A DNA stretch of 21,137 bases from assembly GCA_035502675.1 (NCBI GenBank), contig DATJUC010000048.1:1-21137 (forward strand), read 5' to 3'. The notes below the pieces were generated by a model. It ran no database searches and was not told the DNA's origin. It saw only the letters and a program-made list of their open reading frames with translations. This document shows positions 6,145 through 13,571 of this stretch, in pieces. Within the stretch, counting starts at the first letter, position 1. Each line of letters opens with the position of its first letter. The position numbers were made by a program, and so were the translations under genes. Source of the DNA: DATJUC01 sp035502675. Lineage in GTDB: Bacteria; Vulcanimicrobiota; Vulcanimicrobiia; Vulcanimicrobiales; Vulcanimicrobiaceae.

Positions 6145-7644
6145 TCATTCGGTCTTCCGCAGCATCGGAAAGAGCAGCACGTCGCGGACGGAACGCCGGT
6201 CCAGCAGCAGCATCATCAAACGATCGACGCCGATGCCGATGCCCGCCGTCGGCGGCATGCCGTACTCCAAGGCGCGGACGAAATCCCAATCCGGCTCGGG
6301 AATCTCCTCGTCTCCTTTGGCGCGTTCGGCGATCGCCGTTTCGAAACGCGCGCGCTGATCGTCGGGATCGTTGAGCTCGGTGAACGCGTTCGAGATCTCC
6401 ATGTGCGCGCAGAAAAGCTCGTAGCGGTCGACCAGTTCGGGATCGCCGGCCTTGCGCTTGGCCAGCGGCGAGATCACCACCGGATAGTCGGTCACGAAGG
6501 TCGGGGCGACGAGGTGCGGCTCGAGCACGCGCTCGAAAATTTTGTCCAGCGCGTGACCGTGCGTCGGCGACTCCGCAAGGCCGAGCTCGCGCAGGATCCC
6601 GGCCGCGCCGGCCGGGTCGAGCAACCGCTCGCGCGTGTACTTGCCGTCGCTGTACTTGGCCAAGCCCTCCAAGTAGCCGATGCGCGCGAACGGCCGGGAG
6701 AACGAGATGGTCGCGTCGCCGTGCGGCAGCTCCGTGCCGCCTTCCGTCACGAACGAGACGAGATGCGCGATCAGCGCTTCGTTGAACTCGAGCATGTCGT
6801 GCACGTCCCAATACGCGCAGTACAGCTCGAGCATCGTGAACTCGGGGTTGTGGGTCGTGTCGATGCCTTCGTTGCGGAAGATGCGCCCGATCTCGTAGAC
6901 GCGTTCCATGCCGCCGACGATCAGCCGCTTGAGATTCAGCTCCGTCGCGATGCGCAGCTGCATCGCCTGATCGAGCGCGTTGGAGTGCGTGACGAACGGA
7001 CGTGCGGCCGCGCCGCCGGCGACGTTGAGCAGCGTCGGCGTCTCGACCTCGAAGAATCCGCGCTCGTCGATGAAGCGGCGCATCTCGGCGATCGCCCGGC
7101 TGCGCGCGATCATCGTGTCGCGGACGTCCGGATTGACGATCAAGTCGACGTATCGTTGGCGGTAGCGCTTCTCGACGTCGACCAGCCCGTGCCACTTGTC
7201 CGGCAGCGGCATCAGCGCTTTGGCCAAGACGGCGAAGGCCGTGACGTGCAGCGTCAGCTCGCCCATCTTCGAGCGAAACATGTAGCCGCGCACGCCGACG
7301 AGGTCGCCGCGGTCGATCTCGTTCCATTGCTCGAACGGACCCTCGCCGAGCTCGTCCTTGCGAACGTAGAGCTGCAGGCGTCCCGTGCGATCCGCCAGGT
7401 CGGCGAAGACCGTCTTGCCCATGCTGCGTTTGGTGAGCACGCGGCCGGCCAGGTTCCAGCCCTCGGCCTCGGCCTTCTGGCCGGGTACGAGGAACCCGTA
7501 CCGCTCGGCGAGTTCGGCGGCGGTCGCATCCACGTCGTAGCGGGTCTGCGCGAACGGGTCCGCACCGCGCGAACGCAAAGCGGCCAGATGTTCGCGTCTG
7601 GCCGCTACGAGAGCCGCTTCGGTCTTTCCGAGGTCTTCGTCCAC
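6145..7644 (-). CDS. lysS: Lysyl-tRNA synthetase, class II
   Basis: Charges tRNA-Lys with lysine using ATP. 499 residues, typical of bacterial class II LysRS. Seen: an N-terminal OB-fold anticodon-binding domain (GRVLTKRSMGKTVFADL) and the linker RYRQRYVDLIVNP. Class II motif 1 is around GFFEVETPTLL (about 195-205), motif 2 is RNEGIDTTHNPEF (Arg about 257), and motif 3 is GIGIGVDRLMMLL (Arg about 475). LKRLIVGGMERVYEIGRIF, which lines the active site, is intact. The start is GTG 7644 with GGGGGAG a few bases upstream. It follows greA by 22 bases, an arrangement seen in several bacterial phyla, so co-transcription is likely. No T-box or lysine riboswitch precedes it. Confidence 0.97.
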   Translation of the reverse strand: MDEDLGKTEAALVAARREHLAALRSRGADPFAQTRYDVDATAAELAERYGFLVPGQKAEAEGWNLAGRVLTKRSMGKTVFADLADRTGRLQLYVRKDELGEGPFEQWNEIDRGDLVGVRGYMFRSKMGELTLHVTAFAVLAKALMPLPDKWHGLVDVEKRYRQRYVDLIVNPDVRDTMIARSRAIAEMRRFIDERGFFEVETPTLLNVAGGAAARPFVTHSNALDQAMQLRIATELNLKRLIVGGMERVYEIGRIFRNEGIDTTHNPEFTMLELYCAYWDVHDMLEFNEALIAHLVSFVTEGGTELPHGDATISFSRPFARIGYLEGLAKYSDGKYTRERLLDPAGAAGILRELGLAESPTHGHALDKIFERVLEPHLVAPTFVTDYPVVISPLAKRKAGDPELVDRYELFCAHMEISNAFTELNDPDDQRARFETAIAERAKGDEEIPEPDWDFVRALEYGMPPTAGIGIGVDRLMMLLLDRRSVRDVLLFPMLRKTE

Positions 7645-7666
7645 TCTCTCCCCCGAAGGCGGGGCG

Positions 7667-8179
7667 CTACGAGGCTTTCTTGGCGGCGGCTTTCTTGGGA
7701 GCGCTGCTCTTGATCGCTTCGATCTTGTATTTCACGACGCCGCGGGGCGTGGCGACGTCGACCGTCGCCCCCTTCTTGTGCCCGATCAGCGCGCGGCCGA
7801 GCGGCGATTCGTTCGAAATACGGTGCTTCGGCGGGTCCACTTCGGCCGAGCCGACGATCGAGAATTCGTAGTTCTCGTTGTTCTTGAGGTCCTTGACCTT
7901 GACCACGCAGCCGAGATGGACTTCGTCGGAGGCATACTCCGACTCGTCGATCAGGCGCGCGTTCCGGATCATCCCCTCGAGCTTAAGGATGCGTCCCTCG
8001 ATGAAGGCCTGTTCTTGCTTGGCGTCTTCGTACTCGGCGTTTTCGCTCAGGTCGCCGTACTCTTTCGCCTGCCGGATGCGGTCGTTCACTTCGCGGCGGT
8101 GGACCGTCTTGAGCTCGTCGAGCTCCTGCTCGAGCTTGGACAGCCCCTCGGCAGTAAGCACGATCTCTTTGTCGTTCAA
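7667..8179 (-). CDS. greA: Transcription elongation factor GreA
   Basis: Rescues backtracked RNA polymerase by stimulating transcript cleavage through the secondary channel. 170 residues, slightly longer than the usual 155-160. Seen: an N-terminal coiled coil (residues 1-75) with the acidic tip GDLSENAEYEDAKQEQ (Asp43 and Glu46 match the metal-coordinating tip residues of E. coli GreA). The C-terminal FKBP-like domain includes HRISNESPLGRALIGHKKGA. The extra length is a basic Ala/Lys tail (KSSAPKKAAAKKAS) that could touch nucleic acid. The start is TTG at 8179, decided by a perfect GGAGGT seven bases upstream. It is the first gene of the greA-lysS unit. Confidence 0.95.
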   Translation of the reverse strand: MNDKEIVLTAEGLSKLEQELDELKTVHRREVNDRIRQAKEYGDLSENAEYEDAKQEQAFIEGRILKLEGMIRNARLIDESEYASDEVHLGCVVKVKDLKNNENYEFSIVGSAEVDPPKHRISNESPLGRALIGHKKGATVDVATPRGVVKYKIEAIKSSAPKKAAAKKAS

Positions 8180-8186
8180 CTAACAG

Positions 8187-8192
8187 ACCTCC
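8187..8192 (-). promoter_or_regulatory. Strong ribosome binding site deciding the greA TTG start
   Basis: GGAGGT on the minus strand ends seven bases before TTG 8179. No ATG or GTG is better placed, so the rare start codon appears to be offset by a consensus Shine-Dalgarno sequence. Confidence 0.75.
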
Positions 8193-8236
8193 GGAACGTT
8201 CGATGGCGCCCTCTCGGACGCTGGCGCCGTTTGTTC

Positions 8237-8263
8237 GGGAGGTCGGGTCCTTCCCCTCCTCCC
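8237..8263 (-). terminator. GC hairpin directly after the APC permease gene
   Basis: GGGAGG and CCTCCC (8237-8242 with 8258-8263) form a stem whose loop can add three more G-C pairs. It begins at the last base of the permease stop codon. On the minus strand it is followed by GAACAAAC and no T-run, so it is a candidate terminator only. The rest of the 83-base gap holds two GGCGCC palindromes (8205-8210, 8223-8228) and the greA ribosome binding site. I see no consensus greA promoter there. Confidence 0.35.
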
Positions 8264-9663
8264 TAAAGACCACGGCTTCCAGGAGAAACCAGGCGCAGGC
8301 CCCGGCGGCTGCGCGCACCCCTCCAGAGCGCGAAAACTATACCCAGACCGACGCCGCCCCACGCGTACCATTGGGTCAGCCGGTCTTCGAACCACACCGA
8401 CGCGACGATCACGCCAAGCAAGGCAAGCGCCCCCGCGGCGGGCACGACGACGCCCGGAATCAGCACGCCGCGCTCGGATGCGAACCGCCGCACGGTGGCC
8501 AACGCGCTCAAGATGAACAGCAAGCCAAGAAAGACCGCGCTGGCAGTCACCAGGATCGTTAATTGTTCGTTCGCCGTCGGCGAGAAGCCGGTCACGAGTT
8601 GGCAAATGGTCGTCAGAACGGCGACGACGAGGAGTGCCCAGATGGGCTCGCTGCGCCGGTCGAGCGTACCGAGGCGGCGCGGGAAGACGCGGTCGCGTCC
8701 CATCGCAAAAATCGAGCGCGAGAGGTAGAGAATGGTGGTCCAGAGCGTGGAGAGGGTCGAGATCATGACCGCGCCGACAATGGCGAGCCGCCAGAAACCG
8801 CCGCCCAGGAGCCGCCCGACGTAGTCGAGCGAGTCGCTGGCGTGGTCGGCGAAACCTTGCGGCGTGCCGATGTGCAGATACGCGATCATGCAGCCCACCA
8901 GCACGACCGTCGTCACCAGTAAGCCGACGATGCCGCCGCGGCCGGCCGCATTAGCGTCGCCCGCGGTCGTCTCCTCGCTGGTCGAGGCCGAGACTTCCCA
9001 GCCGTCGCTCATCCAAATCCCCAGCGTCATCGCGGTCACGAAGCCCGCGAACGTCAGCGGGATCGCGCCGCCGGTCGAAGCTCCGGTCGACGGCACCGCG
9101 TGGGGCGGAACGACGTACGATGCGATCGCCGACGCGGCCAGCACCAGCATCTCGAAGAGCAGCGCGCAAAACGTCACCATCGCGGTCGGCGTCAAGCCGG
9201 CGTACAGCAGGACCGTGCTGGCGACGATCCAGATCGCGCCGACGCCGGCGACCCAATGCGGTTCCGACGCCAGCTGCGGCGCGACCAGCTCGAGCGTGTA
9301 GCTGCCGGCCGGAACGGCGATCGCCATCACCGCAAAAAAGTTCGAGAGGATCAGCAGCCAGGCACCGTAGGCGCCGACGTAGTCGCCGAACGACTCGCGA
9401 ATCCAGGAATACGAAGAGCCTGCGTTCGGTGCGACGCGCGAGAGCATCGCGAACGAAACGGCCATGCACAGCATGATCGCCGAAAGTGCGATCAGCGCCC
9501 ACGGCGAGGCAAAGCCGGCGGCCGCGACCATCGGCCCCATCGTCGACGCGAGCGAATATGCCGGTCCCATCGACGCCGACGCCAAAACGCTGACGTCGAA
9601 GAACCGCAGCACCTTGGGAAGGTGACGCGGCTGGCGCTCCGTCGCGATCTGCGCTACGGCCAT
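8263..9663 (-). CDS. APC-superfamily amino acid/amine permease
   Basis: A 466-residue integral membrane transporter of the APC fold, about 12 membrane helices. Seen: the first-helix glycine-rich stretch SASMGPAYSLASTMGP and the second-helix region up to VAPNAGSSYSWIRESFG, typical of APC permeases. The cytoplasmic signature follows at ETTAGDANAAGRGG, with a conserved IFAMGRDRVFPRRLG loop before helix 9. Short basic N- and C-terminal tails face the cytoplasm. The substrate cannot be read from sequence; amino acids, polyamines or other amines are usual. It is the last gene of the five-gene cluster: its ATG is one base after the preceding stop, so its substrate probably enters or leaves the pathway encoded by that cluster. 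Confidence 0.9.
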   Translation of the reverse strand: MAVAQIATERQPRHLPKVLRFFDVSVLASASMGPAYSLASTMGPMVAAAGFASPWALIALSAIMLCMAVSFAMLSRVAPNAGSSYSWIRESFGDYVGAYGAWLLILSNFFAVMAIAVPAGSYTLELVAPQLASEPHWVAGVGAIWIVASTVLLYAGLTPTAMVTFCALLFEMLVLAASAIASYVVPPHAVPSTGASTGGAIPLTFAGFVTAMTLGIWMSDGWEVSASTSEETTAGDANAAGRGGIVGLLVTTVVLVGCMIAYLHIGTPQGFADHASDSLDYVGRLLGGGFWRLAIVGAVMISTLSTLWTTILYLSRSIFAMGRDRVFPRRLGTLDRRSEPIWALLVVAVLTTICQLVTGFSPTANEQLTILVTASAVFLGLLFILSALATVRRFASERGVLIPGVVVPAAGALALLGVIVASVWFEDRLTQWYAWGGVGLGIVFALWRGARSRRGLRLVSPGSRGL

Positions 9664-9664
9664 C

Positions 9665-10573
9665 CTAGCGTTGGAAGCGCACGACTCGCGGGCGGAGATT
9701 GAGCTCGGCGAGGAGGCGCTCGTAGTCCTCGGGCGTGACGTCGCTCCAGCGCTTACCGAGCAGCGCGAGCAGCGCCGCCTCGATGACGTTGGTTCCGAAG
9801 GACCGGCCTTCGAAGTCCGGCGTGGTCGTTACCAGCATGGCCACCCCCCGCTGCCGCAGTTCTTCGATATTCGCAGGCGTGACGGTGTTCGTCAAGACGA
9901 TCTTGCCGTCGAGCCGTTCGGGCATGAACTGGCGCATGAAGTGGAAGTCGCCGGCGACGATTTCCGCCTCGTCGTAGTACTGCGGGTACTTCGGCTCGGG
10001 CGGCTTCTCTTGTTTCTTGCCGGTCGGGTAGAAGAACTGGAACGGAAGCTTGCAGGCGTCGGGGAGATACTTCTCGGCCAGCTCCTCGAACTCGCGCAGT
10101 CCGCGGACCGGCTTGTCGAGGTCGAGCGCGAAGATGAAGTCGCCGAACAGCACGTCGGCGCCGGCGTCGACCAGCGCCTGCGCCATGCCGAAGCGATCGA
10201 GGGCGCTGACCATCAGCACCTTCTTCCCGCGCAGCTCGACGCCGAGGTCGTTGCGCAGGAATGCGACGGCCTTGCGTTCGAGCGTGTTTTTCAGACCGCT
10301 GCCGTCGACCACCGGCGTGATCTTGGCGGCTTCGAGCAAACGAAGTCCGTCGCGCAGCGCGTAGCGCTTGCTCCCGGCGTAGAGATAGACGTCGATACCG
10401 CCCAAACCGATTGCGTCGACCTTGCCGTCGAGCTCTTTCACTTTCGCAATGGCCGCATCGAGCTTACCGTCGGTTCCGACGCGCGAGATGTCGAGCCGTT
10501 CGCCAAGCATCGTCACGCGCGCGCGATGGTCGCGCGTCGAAGAACCCAGTGAGACCGAAACGATGGTTTTCAC
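9665..10573 (-). CDS. 'Quinate 5-dehydrogenase'-like protein of unclear function
   Basis: A 302-residue soluble protein that resembles proteins labelled quinate 5-dehydrogenase. Seen: SVSLGSSTRDHRA at the N-terminus, GLGGIDVYLYAG around 55-70, a G-V-D-G-S-G-L-K-N-T-L-E-R block near 90-105, and GKKVLMVSALDRFGMAQAL about 120-138. The PTGKKQEKPPEPKYPQYYDE insertion lies around 185-205, and TNTVTPANIEELRQRG in the last third. I see no classical GxGxxG dinucleotide site, so the family name may be a propagated guess. It lies between the acyl-ACP-reductase-like gene and the permease. The start is GTG 10573; its GGAG (10587-10584) is inside a predicted hairpin, which suggests translational control. 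A role in the cluster's pathway is inferred only from position. Confidence 0.75.
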   Translation of the reverse strand: MKTIVSVSLGSSTRDHRARVTMLGERLDISRVGTDGKLDAAIAKVKELDGKVDAIGLGGIDVYLYAGSKRYALRDGLRLLEAAKITPVVDGSGLKNTLERKAVAFLRNDLGVELRGKKVLMVSALDRFGMAQALVDAGADVLFGDFIFALDLDKPVRGLREFEELAEKYLPDACKLPFQFFYPTGKKQEKPPEPKYPQYYDEAEIVAGDFHFMRQFMPERLDGKIVLTNTVTPANIEELRQRGVAMLVTTTPDFEGRSFGTNVIEAALLALLGKRWSDVTPEDYERLLAELNLRPRVVRFQR

Positions 10574-10623
10574 GTGGAAGGCACTCCGGCATAGCCTCCG
10601 TGCCCCCCACGCCGCGCATGGGG
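10574..10623 (-). promoter_or_regulatory. Structured leader hiding the ribosome binding site of the quinate-DH-like gene
   Basis: Two abutting hairpins. The first (10604-10580) reads GGCAC, GGA, GGC, loop TAT, GCC, GGA, GTGCC: two short helices separated by a symmetric purine GGA/GGA internal loop. The Shine-Dalgarno GGAG lies in it. The second (10623-10605) pairs TGGGG/CCCCA and GC/GC around a CGC loop. The rest of the 126-base gap (to 10699) contains a further GCGC-TCG / CGA-GCGC hairpin near 10657-10680. I do not recognise a known riboswitch. Confidence 0.45.
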
Positions 10624-10689
10624 CCCCCCTGCCATGGCGCGAAACGCGGCTCGGTGCGCTCGAGATTCCCCGAGGGCGCGCCCAACCGG

Positions 10690-10724
10690 CGAGGTCTCGT
10701 TAACCATGATGCAGCGAGACCTCG
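10690..10724 (-). repeat. Perfect 10-base inverted repeat across the end of the reductase-like gene
   Basis: CGAGGTCTCG (10690-10699) and CGAGACCTCG (10715-10724) form a perfect stem with a 15-base loop that contains the stop codon (10702-10700) of the upstream gene. No T-run follows on the minus strand, so it could be a rho-type terminator, an mRNA end stabiliser or a protein-binding site. Confidence 0.5.
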
Positions 10725-11827
10725 GTGCGCGACTTGCGTTTTTTGGCGGCGGTGCGGGTGGCCGCGATTTTCTCGTCGCTGATCGCGGCGTCGAAGGCGC
10801 GCATGCCGGCCAGCGTGAAGCCGCAGCGCGCGGCCATCTCTTGGATCTCGATCACCTTCGGCAACTCGATGCCGCGGCCGAGCGTGTAAGGTTCGATGCG
10901 GCCTTCGAGTGCGAGCACCATCGTTTCGCTCATGCACGCGAGCGCGACGCGCGGCGGCAGGTTGAGATCGAAATCCGTTCCGGGCTCGCGGACGCGCTCG
11001 AAGCGCGGATCGCCCGGAACGTTCATGTTGCCGCCCTCGGTTACCAGCACGTCGGGCCGCTCGACCGCGACGCGCCGGCTGACGTCGTGCGGCAGCGATA
11101 GCTCGCACACGACGGCGCCGGTCTGCAGATCCTCGGGATAGATGACGTCTTGCGTCGACGACGTGGCGGTCAAGACGATCTGCGATTGCCGCACCGCCGC
11201 CGAGATGTCGGTCGTATACGAACTCTCGCACGGCAGTTCGCCGGCCACCGATTCGTGAAACTTGCGCAGCCGCGTCTCGTTGCGCGCGACCAAAATCACC
11301 CGGCGGACCTTGGGTGCGATCATCCGCATGCAGGCGCTGCCGATCGAGCCGGTCGCGCCGACCACGACCGCCGTCGACGACGAAGCGTCGACTTCCATCT
11401 CCTCGACGCCGCGAAACAGACTCTGCACGCCGGCCGCGATCGTCAGCGAGTTGCCGGTGGTGACCGGAATCGGCGAGCGCTCGTTGACGGTCACGCCGCC
11501 GTCGCCCACCACCGCGGTAAAGGCGCCGAGCCCCGCGACCTCCGCACCGAGTTCGACGCCGATCTCGATCGCGCGCAAGATTCGCTCGTAGACCTCCTCG
11601 CGCGGCAGCTCCATCATCTGCTCCGGCAGCAGCGGTGCGGCGACGAACCAGCCCTCGGTCTTGCGGCCGTCGGGCGTTTCGACGCCGGTCACGTGCACGG
11701 CGGCCCACGACGGCATCCACTCCATGATCTTGCGCATGATCGCTTCGCCCTTGCCCTTGGCACCGGGCTCGTAGCGCGCGATGTCCTCGATCGAGAGCGG
11801 ATGGATGACGAAACAGAACTTATGCAC
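10700..11827 (-). CDS. Acyl-ACP-reductase-like / shikimate-dehydrogenase-fold oxidoreductase
   Basis: A 375-residue NAD(P)-dependent oxidoreductase resembling cyanobacterial long-chain acyl-ACP reductase (AAR), often labelled shikimate dehydrogenase. Seen: LGAFTAVVGDGGVTV and PVTTGNSLTIAAGVQ before the nucleotide site, matching the AAR LGGFSSI..TTGNT block. The dinucleotide loop is GATGSIGSA at about 157-165, followed by LVARNETRLRKFHE. The C-terminal block VALACMSETMVLALEG lines up with AAR FACFAESMLLEFE, and its Cys298 falls on the cysteine known to carry the acyl group in that enzyme. A Lys-rich tail follows. Known for AAR: reduces acyl-ACP to fatty aldehyde. Inferred here: reduction of some acyl thioester or a related carbonyl. 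It overlaps the SRPBCC gene by eight bases (GTG start 11827), so the two are coupled. Confidence 0.8.
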   Translation of the reverse strand: MHKFCFVIHPLSIEDIARYEPGAKGKGEAIMRKIMEWMPSWAAVHVTGVETPDGRKTEGWFVAAPLLPEQMMELPREEVYERILRAIEIGVELGAEVAGLGAFTAVVGDGGVTVNERSPIPVTTGNSLTIAAGVQSLFRGVEEMEVDASSSTAVVVGATGSIGSACMRMIAPKVRRVILVARNETRLRKFHESVAGELPCESSYTTDISAAVRQSQIVLTATSSTQDVIYPEDLQTGAVVCELSLPHDVSRRVAVERPDVLVTEGGNMNVPGDPRFERVREPGTDFDLNLPPRVALACMSETMVLALEGRIEPYTLGRGIELPKVIEIQEMAARCGFTLAGMRAFDAAISDEKIAATRTAAKKRKSRTEVSLHHG

Positions 11828-12260
11828 GCCGCTCGGCCTCCGTTTTGAGCGCCGCCAGCATCATCTCGCTGTTCTCGCGCACCTTCCGCTGGAGCGTCGG
11901 ACCGATCAGCTCGGCCAGCGTCGGGACGCCGAAATCGTAATCGACGCCCAGGACGACGCTGGTCACCCCGTCGCTTTCCACGAACGTCCAGGCGCCCTCG
12001 AACTTATCGAGATCGCCTTCCAGCAGCTTGTAGTCGATTCGCAGCGCGGCATCGTCGAAGACGTCTTCCTCGGTCCACTCGATCGGCGCCTCCTCGACCA
12101 GCGTCTTCCAGCGGGAGAGCACCCGATCCGGACGCCGTTCGAGCACGACGACGGTTTCGACGTCGGGCATGAACTCCGGAAAGCGCTCTTGCTCTTTGGC
12201 GAGCTCGTAGACGACGCGGGCCGGAGCGGCGATCGCAATCGACGTCTCGACGTACGGCAT
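11820..12260 (-). CDS. SRPBCC (START-like) ligand-binding protein
   Basis: A 146-residue protein of the SRPBCC superfamily, polyketide cyclase/dehydrase and lipid-transport branch. Seen: the opening strand ETSIAIAAPARVVYELAKEQERFPEFMPDVETV, the classic start of the fold (strand, two short helices with ERFPEFMP). A run of antiparallel strands follows (RVLSRWKTLVE, LRIDYKLLEG, GAWTFVES, TSVVLGVDYDFG), then the long C-terminal helix that closes the hydrophobic cavity. Such proteins bind or cyclise hydrophobic ligands. It is three bases from the aminotransferase stop and overlaps the AAR-like gene, so a hydrophobic pathway intermediate is the likely ligand (inference). Confidence 0.85.
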   Translation of the reverse strand: MPYVETSIAIAAPARVVYELAKEQERFPEFMPDVETVVVLERRPDRVLSRWKTLVEEAPIEWTEEDVFDDAALRIDYKLLEGDLDKFEGAWTFVESDGVTSVVLGVDYDFGVPTLAELIGPTLQRKVRENSEMMLAALKTEAERRA

Positions 12261-12263
12261 CGG

Positions 12264-13571
12264 CTAGAGGCGGCCCAGCTTCTCGTACGCCGCCGCCACG
12301 CCGCCGCGCAGCGCGCCGAGCGCGCGGTCGACTTCGGCTTCCGTGACGATCAAGGGCGGCTCCAAACGAATGACCCGCTGCAGGTTGAGCGTCCATGCCG
12401 CCGTCACGCCGGCCTTGAGCATCTCGGGAATCACCCAGCCGCCGTAGCCTTCGTTCACCAGCTCGACGCCGACCAACAGGCCGAGACCGCGCGCCTCGCG
12501 CACCACGTCGGGGTACTCGGCGGCGATCGCGCGCGCTCCCTCGAGCAGCCGCGCGCCGCGCCGGCGCGCGTTCTCCACTAAGCCTTCATCTTCCATGACG
12601 TTCATGGCTTCGAGCGCGGCGGCGCACGCCAGCTCGTTGCCGCCGAACGTCGAGGTGTGCAAGAGCGGCGCTTTCCCGAAGGCGCGATTCCACGCGTCGG
12701 GGCGCGCGACGAACGCGCCGACCGGCATCACGCCGCCGGAGAGCCCCTTGGCGACGGTCATGACGTCGGGCACGACGCCTTCCCGATTGCAGGCGAAGCG
12801 ATAACCGCAGCGTCCGAGTCCGGTCTGCACCTCGTCGGCCACGAACAGCGCGCCGGCGCGCGCGCACGCCTCGCTGACGGCGCGAAGGTATCCGTGCGGC
12901 GGCACGTTGACGCCGCCTTCGCCCTGCACCGGCTCGACCACGAACGCCGCCGCGTCGGCGAGCGCTTCGTCTAATCCCTCGACCGTGCCGTACGGCACGT
13001 GCGCGAAACCTTCGAGCAGCGGCTCGAACGGCGTTTGAAAGGCGGCGCGTCCGCTGACTGACAGCGCGCCCATCGTCTTGCCGTGAAACGCGTCGATCGT
13101 GCTGACGATCTTGGTACGCCCGGTGGCCGCGCGCGCCAGCTTGATCGCGCCTTCGATCGCTTCGGTTCCGCTATTGCACCAGAACGAGATCTGCAAATCG
13201 CCCGGCGCGAGCTCCGCCAGCCGTTTGGCCGCGCGCCCGAGCAAAACGTTGAACATCGTCTTGCCGGAGAGCGACATGCGCTCGAGCTGCTCGCGCACCG
13301 CCGCCACGACGCGCGGATGTGAATGTCCGAGCGTGAAGACGCCGTAGCCGCCCGCGAAGTCGAGATACGGCTTGCCGTTTTGATCCCAAATCGTGCAGCC
13401 GCTCGCGCGCACCTCGACCGGCGAACCCGAGAGCTTCATCACGCGCGCCAGCGGCGGATTGACGAAGTTCTTGTAATTTTCGAAGACCTCGGCTGCGAGC
13501 GCTTGCGGCGAGGCCGCGCCGTAGAGACCCGAACCCTCGTTGCGAGCTCGGGTTTGGTTGCGTGCCGTCAC
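12264..13571 (-). CDS. Class III PLP-dependent aminotransferase
   Basis: A 435-residue class III aminotransferase (fold type I), the group that includes acetylornithine, GABA, putrescine and omega-amine transaminases. Seen: LDFAGGYGVFTLGHSHPRVV near the N-terminus, FWCNSGTEAIEGAIKLAR for phosphate binding, DAFHGKTMGALS, and PVQGEGGVNVPP. Asp246 in ADEVQTGLGRCG binds the pyridine nitrogen, and the Schiff-base lysine is Lys275 in VAKGLSGGVMPVGAF. TSTFGGNELACAAAL closes the site. The pathway partner is unclear. Next to an AAR-like reductase, an aldehyde-to-amine step is plausible. The GTG start (13571) directly abuts the dus stop codon. Confidence 0.92.
   Translation of the reverse strand: MTARNQTRARNEGSGLYGAASPQALAAEVFENYKNFVNPPLARVMKLSGSPVEVRASGCTIWDQNGKPYLDFAGGYGVFTLGHSHPRVVAAVREQLERMSLSGKTMFNVLLGRAAKRLAELAPGDLQISFWCNSGTEAIEGAIKLARAATGRTKIVSTIDAFHGKTMGALSVSGRAAFQTPFEPLLEGFAHVPYGTVEGLDEALADAAAFVVEPVQGEGGVNVPPHGYLRAVSEACARAGALFVADEVQTGLGRCGYRFACNREGVVPDVMTVAKGLSGGVMPVGAFVARPDAWNRAFGKAPLLHTSTFGGNELACAAALEAMNVMEDEGLVENARRRGARLLEGARAIAAEYPDVVREARGLGLLVGVELVNEGYGGWVIPEMLKAGVTAAWTLNLQRVIRLEPPLIVTEAEVDRALGALRGGVAAAYEKLGRL

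Noticed and set aside
7645..7666. T-box or lysine riboswitch before lysS
   Set aside because: Only a 22-base gap to greA, and no such structure before greA either.
6085..7713. 542-residue open frame on the plus strand
   Set aside because: It is antisense to lysS, which is unmistakable. The frame is open only because of high GC at third positions, and its translation is Arg/Val/Glu-rich with no domain.
8205..8228. Two GGCGCC palindromes before greA as an operator
   Set aside because: Short palindromes of this composition are expected by chance in such GC-rich DNA, and nothing ties them to a regulator.
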